Below, one piece after another: positions 1 through 9,921 of a stretch of DNA of 64,000 nt. A model generated the notes under the pieces. That model did not search any database and was not told where the DNA came from. It saw only the letters and a list, made by a program, of their open reading frames with translations. Positions within the stretch are counted from its first letter, which is position 1. The number at the start of each line of letters is the position of its first letter. Made by a program: the position numbers and the translations under genes. The DNA is from Malachius bipustulatus (taxonomy: Eukaryota > Arthropoda > Insecta > Coleoptera > Melyridae), in the NCBI GenBank assembly GCA_910589415.1, contig OU342630.1, positions 18,261,867 to 18,325,866 of the forward strand, read 5' to 3'.

Positions 1-301
1 AGGGTGGTCCTTTTATAAAATCACAACATCGCAACTTTCTTATTTTAAATACGAGGGTACAATTTCTTTTCAAGTTTTGGATTGAGATCTAATTTCTGAG
101 TAAAATGACATAATGTTACCTTCACCAACCCTCCCGGTTTATGCACTATGTCAATTTTTCTGAAAAATAATTCAAATGTAACCGTCCAGAAAACTAATAA
201 AATCAATTTCGTTTTTCATTATTAAAAATTCTCGCATCATGCACCAACAAGGTGACACATGAAGGTATTTAAATATCTATTGGGAAGTTTAATTTTTTAT
301 A

Positions 302-1357
302 CAGGGTGTTCAAAAGCCAGCTACAAACTTTGAAGATTTCGAATCGATTTTTCTTGTTTATTTTAAATACAACGCCCTGTATATTATTACGTCATCAATT
401 AGGTATTGAAGTCCTCCTTCAACCTATTGTAGGGTTTCTTATACCTAACTCTTATAGTTTAGAAGTTTGAAAGATTTCTTTGGAAAATATTGGAAAATAA
501 CAAAAATTGATAATCAACAACAACCAATGTCAATCGTCAGTATAAACGTATAGGGCGGCATTGTTGGAGTTTGAAGGAAATCATATGTTATAAGGCCACA
601 TTTTATCGATGGTAATGTCAACAATGTGTAGCATCCAAATTTTCTAGAAGATGCATTATTTATTTATAATTACCTCAAAATGATGCAAAATGTCCTACAA
701 AATTTTCTAGAAAACCTGCGGTTTCAACACGATGGTGCTCCTGTCAATTATTCTCTTGTCGTGAGAACTTTTTTAAACCAAAAGTATGAAAATAGATGGA
801 TGGGCAGGGCGGGGAGCCACATCAACCTGACCAGCCAGTTCACCAGACCTAACTAAGATGAATTTCTTTTTTTGGGCACGTGTTGACGATATTGTCTATC
901 AGACGCCTGCTACTACTCCAAAAGACTCGACATGAAAAATACAAGAATCGTTTATGGAAAATACAAGAATCGTTTAAGTGGGTTACAATTGAGACGTTAA
1001 TGGAAGTGAGAAGGGCATTTTGAAGACCTCAAAAGTGTGTTGAGCATAATGGTGGACAGTTTGAACATTTATTATAAATTTTTGTAATGTGTAAGGTAAT
1101 GTAGGATTATGTTGGCAGTATTTTGATGTTTTTGTTTGTTGTTGATTATCAATTTTAGGTTATTTTTCAATATTTTTCAAAGAAATCTTTCTAACTTCTA
1201 AACTTTAAGAGTTAGGTATAGGAAACCCTATAATAGGTTGAAAGAGGACTTCAATACCTAATTGATGACGTGATAATATACAGAGCGTTGTGTTTAAAAT
1301 AAACAAGAAAAATAGATTCGAAATCTTCAAAGTTTGTAGCTGGCTTTTGACACCCTG
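302..1357 (+). mobile_element. Mariner-like element with about 220-bp terminal inverted repeats, inserted in the outer MITE
   Basis: It starts CAGGGTGTTCAAAAGCCAGC and ends with the inverted equivalent GCTGGCTTTTGACACCCTG, flanked on both sides by TA. The inverted repeats run from about 302-526 and 1136-1357, unusually long for mariner relatives. The middle carries a decayed transposase on the plus strand. Inferred to have inserted into the central TA of a pre-existing palindromic MITE. Confidence 0.75.
600..1077 (+). pseudogene. Broken Tc1/mariner-superfamily transposase (C-terminal part)
   Basis: Recognisable pieces in shifting frames. RFQHDGAPVNYSLVVR near 719 holds the second catalytic Asp of the DDE/D domain. 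NRWMGRAG follows. SPDLTKMNFFFW near 840 is the third-Asp block, but the expected catalytic Asp is Asn. The C-terminus is CVEHNGGQFEHLL and a stop at 1075-1077, matching the (I/V)E.(N/G)GG.FEHLL ending typical of this insect transposase group. Frameshifts separate the blocks, in-frame stops occur, and the N-terminal DNA-binding half is missing. It cannot encode an active enzyme. Confidence 0.8.
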
Positions 1358-1657
1358 TATAAAAAATTAAACTTCCCAATAGATATTTAAACATCTTCAT
1401 GTGTATTCTTGTTGGTGCATGATGAGAGAATTTTTAATAATGAAAAACGAAATTGATTTTATTAGTTTTCTGGACGGTCACATTTGAATTATTTTTCAAA
1501 AAAATTGACATAGCGCATAAACCGGGAGGGTTGGTGAAGGTAACATTATGTCATTTTACTCAGAAATTAGATCTCAATCCAAAACTGGAAAAAAAATTGT
1601 ACCCTCGTATTTAAAATAAGAAAGTTGATGTTGTGATTTTATAAAAGGACCACCCTG

Positions 1658-2791
1658 TATATTACAAAAATATTTTTAAAAAGTGGAGAAAATCGTACTT
1701 GGTGGAGCGGCATATAAGTTTTTTTAGAATTATTTAGAATTCTAGTATAAAAGCTACTTTGCCGCACTAATGAGCAACCCTGTATAATGGAGACTATGAG
1801 CTGGCTTGTGTTTAACAGCACTCATGGTTCCATTGCATTGATAATATTGGTGATATTGATGGTAATTATTATTTAAAAAAATGTTGTTATGTTCTAAAAG
1901 TGCTGGGAAAGGTAAAAATAAGTATTTTTCGTTGGGGATTGTTATTTAATTCGATGTAGGTATGTATTTACTAAATAAAGAAACGAAACCAAGTCAAGTA
2001 GCGCCCCACCATGTATAGAATCATTCTCCTGAGTAATGATTGAGCACCCAGTAGATTTTGTGCATATTTCCCAAATAAATCCATCTTTCCGTGATCGAAA
2101 ATAATAAATTTGTCCATTGCCTTTTTTTTTAAGATTCTTATAATGTTTGCCAATGTCTGTTTGCCATTTTGGTATTTGGCAAACAGAATTTTTTTCATAT
2201 TTATTATTGGATACGTGACGCACACCAATAACAGATGCAAATAGAAAGCCAATATGGCGAAGACTGGTGAAAAGAGGGACTAGAGGAACAGAGAATAATC
2301 ATGCGGGTTAGAGTAAGAAAATGCACCATGCCTCTGTCTGCAAGAACATACATAACTTTGTTTTATTGTACCTGAATTTTGTATTAGATTCTTAATAATA
2401 AGTATGAGATTGTGTATAGCAGCTTTTCTCTAATTTAATTGACCTTGCAACTGGGGCTATAGTACAGCCTGTATATTAGACCATGCAATATGGATGTGAT
2501 TTAAGCTTCGTGGGCTTTTTATCAAATAATTATTTATTAGATAGTTTAGCTTATAGGAACACAAATCAGCTCATTAAAAATTTAACTTTTCCGAGAAAAC
2601 TCTCCAAAGAGTAGATATACTACGTCATCACTAAGCGTAAGTTTGAGATTATATTATAACTTGCGACTTGGCAGTGTGATTTAGACACCCTTTCGCAGCG
2701 AAGTCAATATCTAAACTGAATTAATCAAGTATTATGTAAGCCTTGATGAAGTATGGAGTTGGAATTAGTGAACTGTGATGAGTTAGCAATA
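1658..2791. other. Intergenic, no supported gene
   Basis: AT-rich. An end-like sequence GCAACCCTGTATA near 1772 hints at another decayed TA-inserting element, but no partner end was found. Overlapping minus-strand frames of about 90 codons at 1942-2252 resemble no family I know and are treated as chance. Confidence 0.5.
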
Positions 2792-2795
2792 TATT
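2792..2795. repeat. Target-site duplication TATT, left copy
   Basis: TATT directly before the TGTAACG start of the left LTR is matched by TATT at 11363-11366 directly after the right LTR. A 4-bp AT-rich duplication fits insect gypsy-type insertion. Reading it as 5 bp (ATATT) is also possible, because the base before is shared with the LTR end. Confidence 0.75.
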
Positions 2796-4237
2796 TGTAA
2801 CGTTTGGTTTTCCACCTACGTCACTTAAAACCATACAATTAAGTATGCAAATAAAGAAAATAATTTGAGCTCAGAGACTCTTACGTGATATAGGGTAAAG
2901 CCCCGATTACGGCAGGCCACGATATCGTCTGTCCTGCCAAACAAAACAAAAAAAAAAAAAACAAAACAAGGAAGAGAAAACAAGAGCTTTTATTATCTTA
3001 GGTTATAGGCTGTATTTATCAATTTATTCTCTATGAACGCTATGATAACACTATTATAACACTATAAAATTCGGTTATTAAATAATACCTCCGGAGCAGC
3101 GCTACCTCGATGGTTTACAACATTGCGTAGGTATCTACCTACCTAGGTATATCAGCCTAATTGAAATGATAGAATAACCGGTAAGTACTTATAAATTAAT
3201 ACATAATAACAAACATTAGGAAAATCAAGTTCATCACTGACGTCGGAATTCTTCCCGAGGCTAGTATGGCCCCAATGACTGTAGTGCGTGTATGACTGGA
3301 TAGTTTTTAACGTCGTACTTTTAGTGGCAGAATTGACGGTGGTTAAATAATTGGAACGTTCCTACCTTGAACGACTGGACCGCTTACGAACAAGACTTCT
3401 AGGGAAGCGGTGGCCTGGGGCGCAGTTGATGTGGCCCGGACCAACTATCTGCCGACAAGGAGTAGCCCCTTCTGTGAAGACGAGGTCGATACCAGGAGGT
3501 TGGACAGGTACCAGGTGTTCGGTCCCGAGTAGTATCACCGAAGCTCGAGATGAGGTAAGACAGCTCCCCAAAATTCAACGAAAAGGGAAAACAAAAACTC
3601 TACAAGAACAAATTAGAATATTAGACAGTGGTCTGTAATGGAGATTTTGCTCAATCGACTTACCCCTAGTCCCTAGGGAGTTTTGTTTAGGCACTTTAGG
3701 TGGTGTAAGAAGACACAAACAACAGCTTTTCTATCCCTGTACAGGAATGGTTCCCTTAAACTATCCTTAAAACAACCAAGGATACCCGATGAACCAATTC
3801 TCGTGTGGGCCTACTAAATCCCCGAAGGTACAATTGAAACAAATTGTTACACAAGGCCAACACTAGCTGCTCTGGTCTCTTATGCCCGTAGTAATTAGCT
3901 AATAATTAACTGAGAATTGAAAAATCTCCAAAAATGAATATATCAAATTATAATAATTATTAATTCCAATTATCTCTTGCAGATAACACTGATAAAGAGA
4001 AATCTAAATACGGAGGTGAGCATGGACTGTCCAACAAGAGAGAAACTGAATGAAAAGCAAGACAGAAAGAAAATACAACAATTTCTATACTATCCAGGAG
4101 GTGATATACAGGATGGTCCTAAACCCTAAGCTTGACTCTAATATCAACTAACCAAAACATAAATAAAACAAATCACAGAATCAAACACATAAATAATGCT
4201 TCCTTTTTTTTTCTTATTATAATTTACAAGTGTTACA
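2796..4237 (-). repeat. 3' LTR of the gypsy element (left side of the window)
   Basis: 1442 bp, beginning TGTAACG and ending GTTACA on the plus strand, so bounded by TG...CA. It contains a GC-richer block at about 3360-3560 within otherwise AT-rich sequence. It differs from the right LTR only around 3056-3063, by one indel and one substitution. Open frames of 95 (plus) and 69 (minus) codons in this block start at TTG, not ATG, and are not called as genes. Confidence 0.95.
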
Positions 4238-4252
4238 CCCCACCTCCTCTTC
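4238..4252 (-). other. Polypurine tract of the gypsy element
   Basis: On the element strand this reads GAAGAGGAGGTGGGG immediately before the 3' LTR. It is the expected primer site for plus-strand DNA synthesis in reverse transcription. Confidence 0.85.
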
Positions 4253-4323
4253 GACAGAGGAAAAACTTCATCAGGTGAAGATTTTCCGGAGAATGGGAGG
4301 ACCCGAGTGTTGGTGGTGATAAT

Positions 4324-7300
4324 TTACCCTGGTTCAAAGTCTTTAGCGATGTACGGTTTCAAGTCCTGCACGTTCCAAATTCCCTTTGATCTTCCATTTT
4401 CATCGCTCAATTCATAGGTCCAACGGCCCACCTTCTCCTTGACGGTGAACGGCCCTTGATATTTAGGAGCTAACTTCGCGTTGATGGCTTGTGCGGCATC
4501 AGAGAGTATCTTACTCCTCCTCCAGACCTGGTCTCCTTGCTGAAAGTGGACAGGTCTTCGACGTAGGTTGTAGGTCTTCTGGTAGCGTTCATTTGCAGCT
4601 TTCAAACGCTTCGCTATGTCCTCATACATCTTTTGAAACCCTATCCGTCGTTTTTCAACTTCCGAGTCCAAGGTGAGAGTCTCAGCAGTATCACTCCCCG
4701 ATTGATGCCCTTGGCCATCACCGATATAGTTCCGACCAAAATTGACAAAGAACGGCGAGTATCCCGTAACCTCGCTGCGAGCTGTTCGTAGAGCGCAACC
4801 TAGTGCCGCTAAATTGTCATCCCACTTCCGATGGTTATCTTTAACATAGCAGGCTATCATCGTCTTGACCGTCTTATTGACTCTTTCACACGGGTTGGCT
4901 CTGGGATAGTACAGAGGGGTAAACATCAAATCCGCATGATACTGACTACATAATTTCTGGAACTCTCTACTCTTCATTTGCACTCCATTATCACAAATAA
5001 TGTTTTTAGGGACTCCATATACCAGGAAGACACCCTCTTCAACACAACGGCAAAGCACTTTGGAGGTGGCGGAACGTACCGGAAATAGGAGGACATATTT
5101 ACTGAAATAGTCACTGACCACTAACATATGCGTGTTCATTTTGCTTGACCTTGGCAGTGGGCCCACAAAATCCAAACTAATGGTCTGCCAGGGCTGCGTG
5201 ACGACCGGTCTACTTCCCATCAGGCCTGCAGGTGCTTTTTGTTCGGGCTTATTCGCCGCACAGACTTGACAAGAGCGGACATACTTCGCAACGTCCGCCT
5301 GCATCTTCGGCCAAGTGTACTTTTCGTACAGCTTCCAGTACACCTTATATGATCCAAGATGACCGGAAGTTACGTCATCGTGGTAGGTGTGGAGAATGTC
5401 CTTGCGGTGGTCCTTTGGCACCACAACTTTCCATTTCTCTGCATCAACGGCCAATTCTGGTAGTCGAGACTTCACGTATTTGTAGAGTGTTCCTCCTTCG
5501 ACTCGGAACTGGGGATACCTTCGTGGACTATCCTGTACCTTCTCGACCATTCTTCGGTACCAAGGATCTTTAGCCATGTCGAAAGAGCCTACGTGAAGGT
5601 GAATGGACTCAACTTGAGGAACGCTCCGCGATAGGAAGTCCGGAACAATATGGTCCTTCCCTTTTCGATGCACGATAGTGTAGTCGAAGGGTTGGAGTCG
5701 TATAGCCCATCGTGCCAGACGTCCTGTTGGATCCTTTTGGCGGTCGAGCCACACCAAAGAGAAATGATCGGTGATAATGGTGAAGTGAACTCCTTCCAAA
5801 TAGTGACGAAGCTTTTCCACGGCCCATAATACAGCTAAACACTCACGTTCGGTCGTGGTGTAACGTCTTTCCGGTTTCGTCAGAGATCTGGATAGGTAAC
5901 AGATCACTCTCTCTCCATCCTCGAAGTTCTGCGACAGCACGGCTCCAAGGCCAAAGGCTGAGGCATCTGTCTGTAGGACAAATGGTCGTTCAAAATCAGG
6001 ACAAGTCAAGATTGGGGCCGATACTAAATGGTCCTTGATTCTTCGGAAGGCCTCCTCACACAACTTTGTCCATAAGAAAGGCACGGACTTCTGGGTGAGT
6101 CTTGTCAACGGTGCCACAACCGTAGAGAAGTCAGGTATGAACCTTCTATACCATCCACAAACTCCTAGGAATGAACGTACCTGGGGTGCTGTTGACGGGA
6201 CTGGTATATTTAAGATGGCTTCCACTTTCTCGGGGTCTACTCTAAGACCGGTTGAGTCGACGACATACCCCAGATATTTCAGGGAGGGTCTACAAAAATT
6301 GCACTTCTCCCGCTTGAGAGTGAGTCCAGCGGCAGTGAGGCGATCAAAAACTTTGCCGAGGATTTCCAGGTGGGTTTTAAAATCTGGACTGATGATTATG
6401 ACATCGTCGAGATAAACAAACACATGGGGTTCTAGATCCGCACCCAAAACAGTGTCTACAAGTCGAGACCAGGTGGCAGGGGCATTGGTCAGTCCGAAAG
6501 GCATTCGCCGGAACTGGAACAATCCCCTCCCAGGAACTGTGAAGGCGGTAAATTCACGACTAGACTCCTTCATTCCTACCTGCCAATAGGCACTCCGAAT
6601 GTCCATGGAACTCAAAAACTTTGCTCCTCTAAGGCGGTCTAGTATAGCTGACACATAAGGAATGGGATATGCGTCCTTTTTCGTGACAGCGTTCAATGCT
6701 CTATAATCGACACATACCCTATAGCTGTTATCCTTCTTGGGTATTAAGAGCAATGGTGACGACCATGGACTCTTTGAAGGCTCCACAACACCAAGCTCGA
6801 GCATCTTCGTCAGCTCTTCATCAATTATCTTCTGCTTCACCGGGGACATGGGATAGTAGCGTTGTTTAATAGGTCTCGCATCCGTCACTATCTCATGTTC
6901 GACCAAGGTAGTGTGACCTAAATGGGTTCCCATCTCGAGGAATTTTTCTTCTAAGAGCTTGGTCAACTCGGATTCCTGCACAGGTGTTAGGTGTCCTTCA
7001 GCCAAAATTCCGCAAATGGAAGGGCTCATCTCTCCCCGACCAAAATGCCACACGTCGTTTCGAAGATCAGGAACAATATTCATGGTAACCCAAAAATCCG
7101 CTCCCAGAATCAACGTCTGCGGTAGCTCAGGTATTACCAGCATTTCCATCACGTGAACCTGGTCCAACAAACGAATCGGTGCACTGATCACGCCAAGACT
7201 GGCGCACGAGCCTCCATTGGCGACAGTAACTGAGATCGAACTGGGCTGAAGTTTCAAACCAAGCTTCCTAAGGAGATCATATCCAGTCTGTCCTACGCAG

Positions 7301-7491
7301 GTTGTTGTTGCACCTGAGTCCAACAAACCAAGCATTTTGCAGCCAAAAACAGAAACTTCCACGTAAGGGCGGCAGTCTCCCTTAGCATGGGATAACACAT
7401 ATTCCAATATACAATGAATGTTGGGGTTAGCCGGTTTAGCAGATCCACAGTCATTCAGCCGGCTTACTGATGACTTCGCTCGGCGTTTCCC
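4324..7491 (-). CDS. pol: Pol polyprotein (protease, reverse transcriptase, RNase H, integrase) of a gypsy-type retrotransposon
   Basis: The open frame runs from about 7506 to the stop at 4324, 1060 codons counted from a non-ATG TTG, so it is almost certainly expressed as a Gag-Pol fusion by -1 frameshifting at 7485-7491. Using residue numbers from 7506: protease DSG at 63-65 (LLDSGATTTC); RT with CVDYRALN at about 265, MPFGLTNAPATW at 335 and YLDD at 365-368; RNase H with LQTDAS at 511-516; integrase zinc region with H709, H716, C746 and C749; catalytic D779, D839 and E874. The D839-E874 spacing is exactly DX35E. A GPY/F-type module follows (KLAPKYQGPF near 1011). No chromodomain is seen. 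All catalytic residues are present and there is no internal stop. Confidence 0.95.
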   Translation of the reverse strand, partial: GKRRAKSSVSRLNDCGSAKPANPNIHCILEYVLSHAKGDCRPYVEVSVFGCKMLGLLDSGATTTCVGQTGYDLLRKLGLKLQPSSISVTVANGGSCASLGVISAPIRLLDQVHVMEMLVIPELPQTLILGADFWVTMNIVPDLRNDVWHFGRGEMSPSICGILAEGHLTPVQESELTKLLEEKFLEMGTHLGHTTLVEHEIVTDARPIKQRYYPMSPVKQKIIDEELTKMLELGVVEPSKSPWSSPLLLIPKKDNSYRVCVDYRALNAVTKKDAYPIPYVSAILDRLRGAKFLSSMDIRSAYWQVGMKESSREFTAFTVPGRGLFQFRRMPFGLTNAPATWSRLVDTVLGADLEPHVFVYLDDVIIISPDFKTHLEILGKVFDRLTAAGLTLKREKCNFCRPSLKYLGYVVDSTGLRVDPEKVEAILNIPVPSTAPQVRSFLGVCGWYRRFIPDFSTVVAPLTRLTQKSVPFLWTKLCEEAFRRIKDHLVSAPILTCPDFERPFVLQTDASAFGLGAVLSQNFEDGERVICYLSRSLTKPERRYTTTERECLAVLWAVEKLRHYLEGVHFTIITDHFSLVWLDRQKDPTGRLARWAIRLQPFDYTIVHRKGKDHIVPDFLSRSVPQVESIHLHVGSFDMAKDPWYRRMVEKVQDSPRRYPQFRVEGGTLYKYVKSRLPELAVDAEKWKVVVPKDHRKDILHTYHDDVTSGHLGSYKVYWKLYEKYTWPKMQADVAKYVRSCQVCAANKPEQKAPAGLMGSRPVVTQPWQTISLDFVGPLPRSSKMNTHMLVVSDYFSKYVLLFPVRSATSKVLCRCVEEGVFLVYGVPKNIICDNGVQMKSREFQKLCSQYHADLMFTPLYYPRANPCERVNKTVKTMIACYVKDNHRKWDDNLAALGCALRTARSEVTGYSPFFVNFGRNYIGDGQGHQSGSDTAETLTLDSEVEKRRIGFQKMYEDIAKRLKAANERYQKTYNLRRRPVHFQQGDQVWRRSKILSDAAQAINAKLAPKYQGPFTVKEKVGRWTYELSDENGRSKGIWNVQDLKPYIAKDFEPG
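7449..7491 (-). promoter_or_regulatory. -1 ribosomal frameshift signal between gag and pol
   Basis: On the element strand the slippery heptamer GGGAAAC (7491-7485) is in register as G GGA AAC in the gag frame, and slipping back one base yields GGG AAA C in the pol frame. A 9-nt spacer follows, then a stem-loop at 7475-7449: AGTCATCAG pairs with CTG-A-ATGACT, nine pairs with one bulged A and an 8-nt loop. The gag stop TAA (7466-7464) lies in the loop. This is the textbook layout of a -1 frameshift element. Confidence 0.85.
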
Positions 7492-9140
7492 GAGCAGGTC
7501 GGACAATTTTGAACGGTGTATCCCTTAGTCCCACACCGATAGCATGTCAAGGTCGACGCTTGCGGACAGGAAGATCTCATGTGTCCAGTTTGTTTGCATC
7601 GCCAGCAGATGAGATTGGCGTTACGAACTTGGGTCTCGGGATTTGACGGATTCTTCTGTATCGCCGCTAATTTCCTAGGGCGGTTGGAGTTCAGAGGGTG
7701 GTAAGCTAAGCTAGGCTCCTGCAGCAAATTGGCATTGGTGGTGGGGGGACAGTACTGTTTTGCCCTCCATCGCGATTCTTCAATGACTCTGCCTAACTTC
7801 AACAACTCGTCTATAGTCTGAATTTCTTGCAGCGCCAGGGCCGTGTGCAAGTACGGGAGCAAATTTCTTCGGATGAAGTGAACCTGCTCTTCCTCAGAAG
7901 GCGGACTTGCCAACTTGCCAAACATGCCCTGCATGCGAGAGACGAACAATACCAGTTTCTCATCCGGTCCCTGTGTCCTCCTCCTTATATCTTCCAGCAG
8001 GTTAGCTTCGTAGTCCGGCGGTAAGAAGGCATCTCTTAGTTTCCTTTTAAAATCCATCCAGTCTCGGAACTCGTACTTCCTAGGTCGATACCACAGCAGG
8101 GCATCTCCTTTCAGGAATTCCGACGCGGCAAGGAATAATTCCTTCGGGGAAACTCCTCGAGCCTCTGCCATTTCTTCGAGGTCTTCCAGAAATGATGTCA
8201 CACTTCCACTACCATCGAAGGTCAACTTCCATTTCCAAAAGTCGCGATAAGTTATGTGGGCTCCACCTGGGCGAACTCCTATTCTTCCTGAATATGGTTC
8301 CAGAAAAGTTGACGAAGACTGAAGACGATCAGAGGGTGGAAACTCGACAACAGGATTCTCTTGTGGATATGCAGAGAAGGAAACGCGTCTATTTTGACAC
8401 CCATCCGCATTCTCCGACCCTGAAGGAAAATGCATTCGATTCAGCTGTCGAGATATCTGCTCTGCACCTCGGACACAGGACTCTCTTTGTGCTACATTAG
8501 GTCCATGGTGGTTGTCGTGAGAGACTGTTGCCACACAAGTTGAACTAACATTCACCTCTGGAGCTAGACCGAAATCGATTAAGTCTGCTACTGGAAGATG
8601 GGGCTCTTCCTGAAACGAATGGCTAGACGTATTATTCGGTGTTGCGCCACGGTTCCCAGAGGACCTAGATACAATCGAGGGTAATAAGAGATTAGGCTCA
8701 TCTAAGATGGACCTCTCCGAGGATTTATTTGTCCCGAGTTGAGCTATCTTCAACGCATCCTCCAAAGCTTCAAATAATCCATTATAAAACATGAATAAAT
8801 TACTCTTCTTCCTTTCTTCTACCGGTGTTGTCGTAGCTATTCGTCTAAGTCGACCTTCTATGTGAAGCAATCTGGATTTGATTCTACGATAGTCGTTATC
8901 AAAGTTCTCATTATCGAAGTCCTGGATGCACCCCGTGAGATCATCAAGTTTTGCCGAGCAAATATCAAGCTCACCACCTGAGTCACATTTGTATTCGGAG
9001 GTGAATGGTACTCCATTCTTTTCCGACTGAAGCGCTTGTCGAAGCAAATTTCGTTTTTCAGCGACGGTAGCGCCTAATTCGCAACCTCTTACCAGCAGTT
9101 CATATGTCAACTCATCACCAAGCAAGCGATTTACCTCCAT
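7464..9140 (-). CDS. gag: Gag polyprotein of the gypsy-type retrotransposon
   Basis: 558 codons from ATG at 9140 to TAA at 7466-7464. The N-terminus (EVNRLLGDELTYELLVRG) resembles the SAP-like helical start seen in many insect gypsy Gags. A capsid-type region lies around residues 290-470 (LTFDGSGSVTSFLEDL onward, with LLWYRPRK). The nucleocapsid end carries CWRCKQTGHMRSSC at 512-525, a canonical CX2CX4HX4C zinc knuckle, and CYRCGTKGYTVQNC at 533-546, where the zinc-binding His is replaced by Tyr. The frame overlaps pol by 43 nt in the -1 register. The role, particle formation and RNA packaging, is inferred from the family. Confidence 0.92.
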   Translation of the reverse strand: MEVNRLLGDELTYELLVRGCELGATVAEKRNLLRQALQSEKNGVPFTSEYKCDSGGELDICSAKLDDLTGCIQDFDNENFDNDYRRIKSRLLHIEGRLRRIATTTPVEERKKSNLFMFYNGLFEALEDALKIAQLGTNKSSERSILDEPNLLLPSIVSRSSGNRGATPNNTSSHSFQEEPHLPVADLIDFGLAPEVNVSSTCVATVSHDNHHGPNVAQRESCVRGAEQISRQLNRMHFPSGSENADGCQNRRVSFSAYPQENPVVEFPPSDRLQSSSTFLEPYSGRIGVRPGGAHITYRDFWKWKLTFDGSGSVTSFLEDLEEMAEARGVSPKELFLAASEFLKGDALLWYRPRKYEFRDWMDFKRKLRDAFLPPDYEANLLEDIRRRTQGPDEKLVLFVSRMQGMFGKLASPPSEEEQVHFIRRNLLPYLHTALALQEIQTIDELLKLGRVIEESRWRAKQYCPPTTNANLLQEPSLAYHPLNSNRPRKLAAIQKNPSNPETQVRNANLICWRCKQTGHMRSSCPQASTLTCYRCGTKGYTVQNCPTCSGNAERSHQ

Positions 9141-9906
9141 AGCGAAAAGTTACGTTATAAAATCCCAACGAGAAAACTCAACACTAAACGTGTTAATAAT
9201 TTGTATATAATGTAAATATGTAAATAATTGCTAGTTATTGAATTAAAGTAAATATTTATGACAGGGATTGGTAGATTATCTATTTATCGGAGTGCATAAT
9301 TTATTTCCCCAGTTAGAATTAATCTTTATTCTAAATATCTTCCTAATTTATCGCTGGATTTAACTTATTTATTAATTAAATATATTATCAAATAATATTA
9401 TTATCACTATGTACAATTACCCACAAAATTCCAATCAAAATAAAGATATATTTACAACGACTTTATTTAAACCTAATTACTCGCATTTAAATCATTATCA
9501 ATTCAAGCACAAATTCTTCAGATAAAACCATGGGGAAAAAAAAACTAAATTATCAGGACTATTATTATCACTTCCCCATAAACTACAATAAATTTTACCT
9601 TGATTCTAGGATTTAATATATTAGCAAAATCTAAAAAAAAAATCCTGTATACCCCCACCCTTCCTTAGAAGAGGTGAAGAAAAAGAGAAAAAAAATGAGG
9701 TACCTATCACTAGTAACCTAGACACACCTATGTAAAAAAAAATCCAACAATTATTATATACAGACACCAACCAAAATATAGTAATCACAAAGCAGATGAA
9801 ATATAAGTTTATCATCAACCAAAAAAAAAAATATCAAGTAGGTAGGTACTATCCAGTCCACCGAATTTTTGAAAAAAAAAGTAAACTTGAACGGGCAATA
9901 ATTATT
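9141..9906 (-). other. 5' untranslated leader of the gypsy element
   Basis: About 770 bp between the primer-binding site and the gag ATG, very AT-rich with several A or T homopolymers and no convincing ORF. Packaging signals would be expected here, but none can be named from sequence alone. Confidence 0.7.
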
Positions 9907-9919
9907 ACGTTGGGCGCCA
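9907..9919 (-). other. Primer-binding site matching tRNA-Lys
   Basis: The element strand reads TGGCGCCCAACGT two bases downstream of the 5' LTR. This is complementary to the 3' end of insect tRNA-Lys(CUU), which ends ACGTTGGGCGCCA. The match is 13 nt and then stops. Confidence 0.85.
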
Positions 9920-9921
9920 GA

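Larger units (their letters stand above)
1..1657. mobile_element. Palindromic mariner-type MITE (outer element), truncated by window edge
   Basis: Bases 1-301 are repeated in inverted order at 1358-1657. The outer ends read AGGGTGGTCCTTTTATA at the left and its complement followed by CCACCCTGTA at the right, the usual CAGGGTG-type end with a TA target of Tc1/mariner-type elements. The first base or two of the left end lie outside the window. Rejoining the arms without the insert gives a perfect palindrome (AATTTTTTATATAAAAAATT), so the inner element at 302-1357 sits on the central TA. No coding capacity belongs to the outer arms. The class assignment rests on terminal sequence and TA flanks, not on a transposase of its own. 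Confidence 0.75.

Noticed and set aside
1942..2252. Overlapping 93-codon minus frames as a gene
   Set aside because: Two frames are open at once over low-complexity A/T sequence, neither has a recognisable domain, and no splice or promoter context supports one.
3351..3638. 95-codon frame in each LTR as a protein-coding gene
   Set aside because: Starts at TTG, has no family resemblance, and its identity between LTRs only reflects the young insertion.
4238..4323. An envelope gene downstream of pol
   Set aside because: Only 86 bp separate the pol stop and the LTR, with the polypurine tract inside it, leaving no room for env.
7504..7506. TTG as an independent start of Pol
   Set aside because: It lies in the gag overlap upstream of a textbook slippery site in the right register, so fusion by frameshifting is the better explanation.
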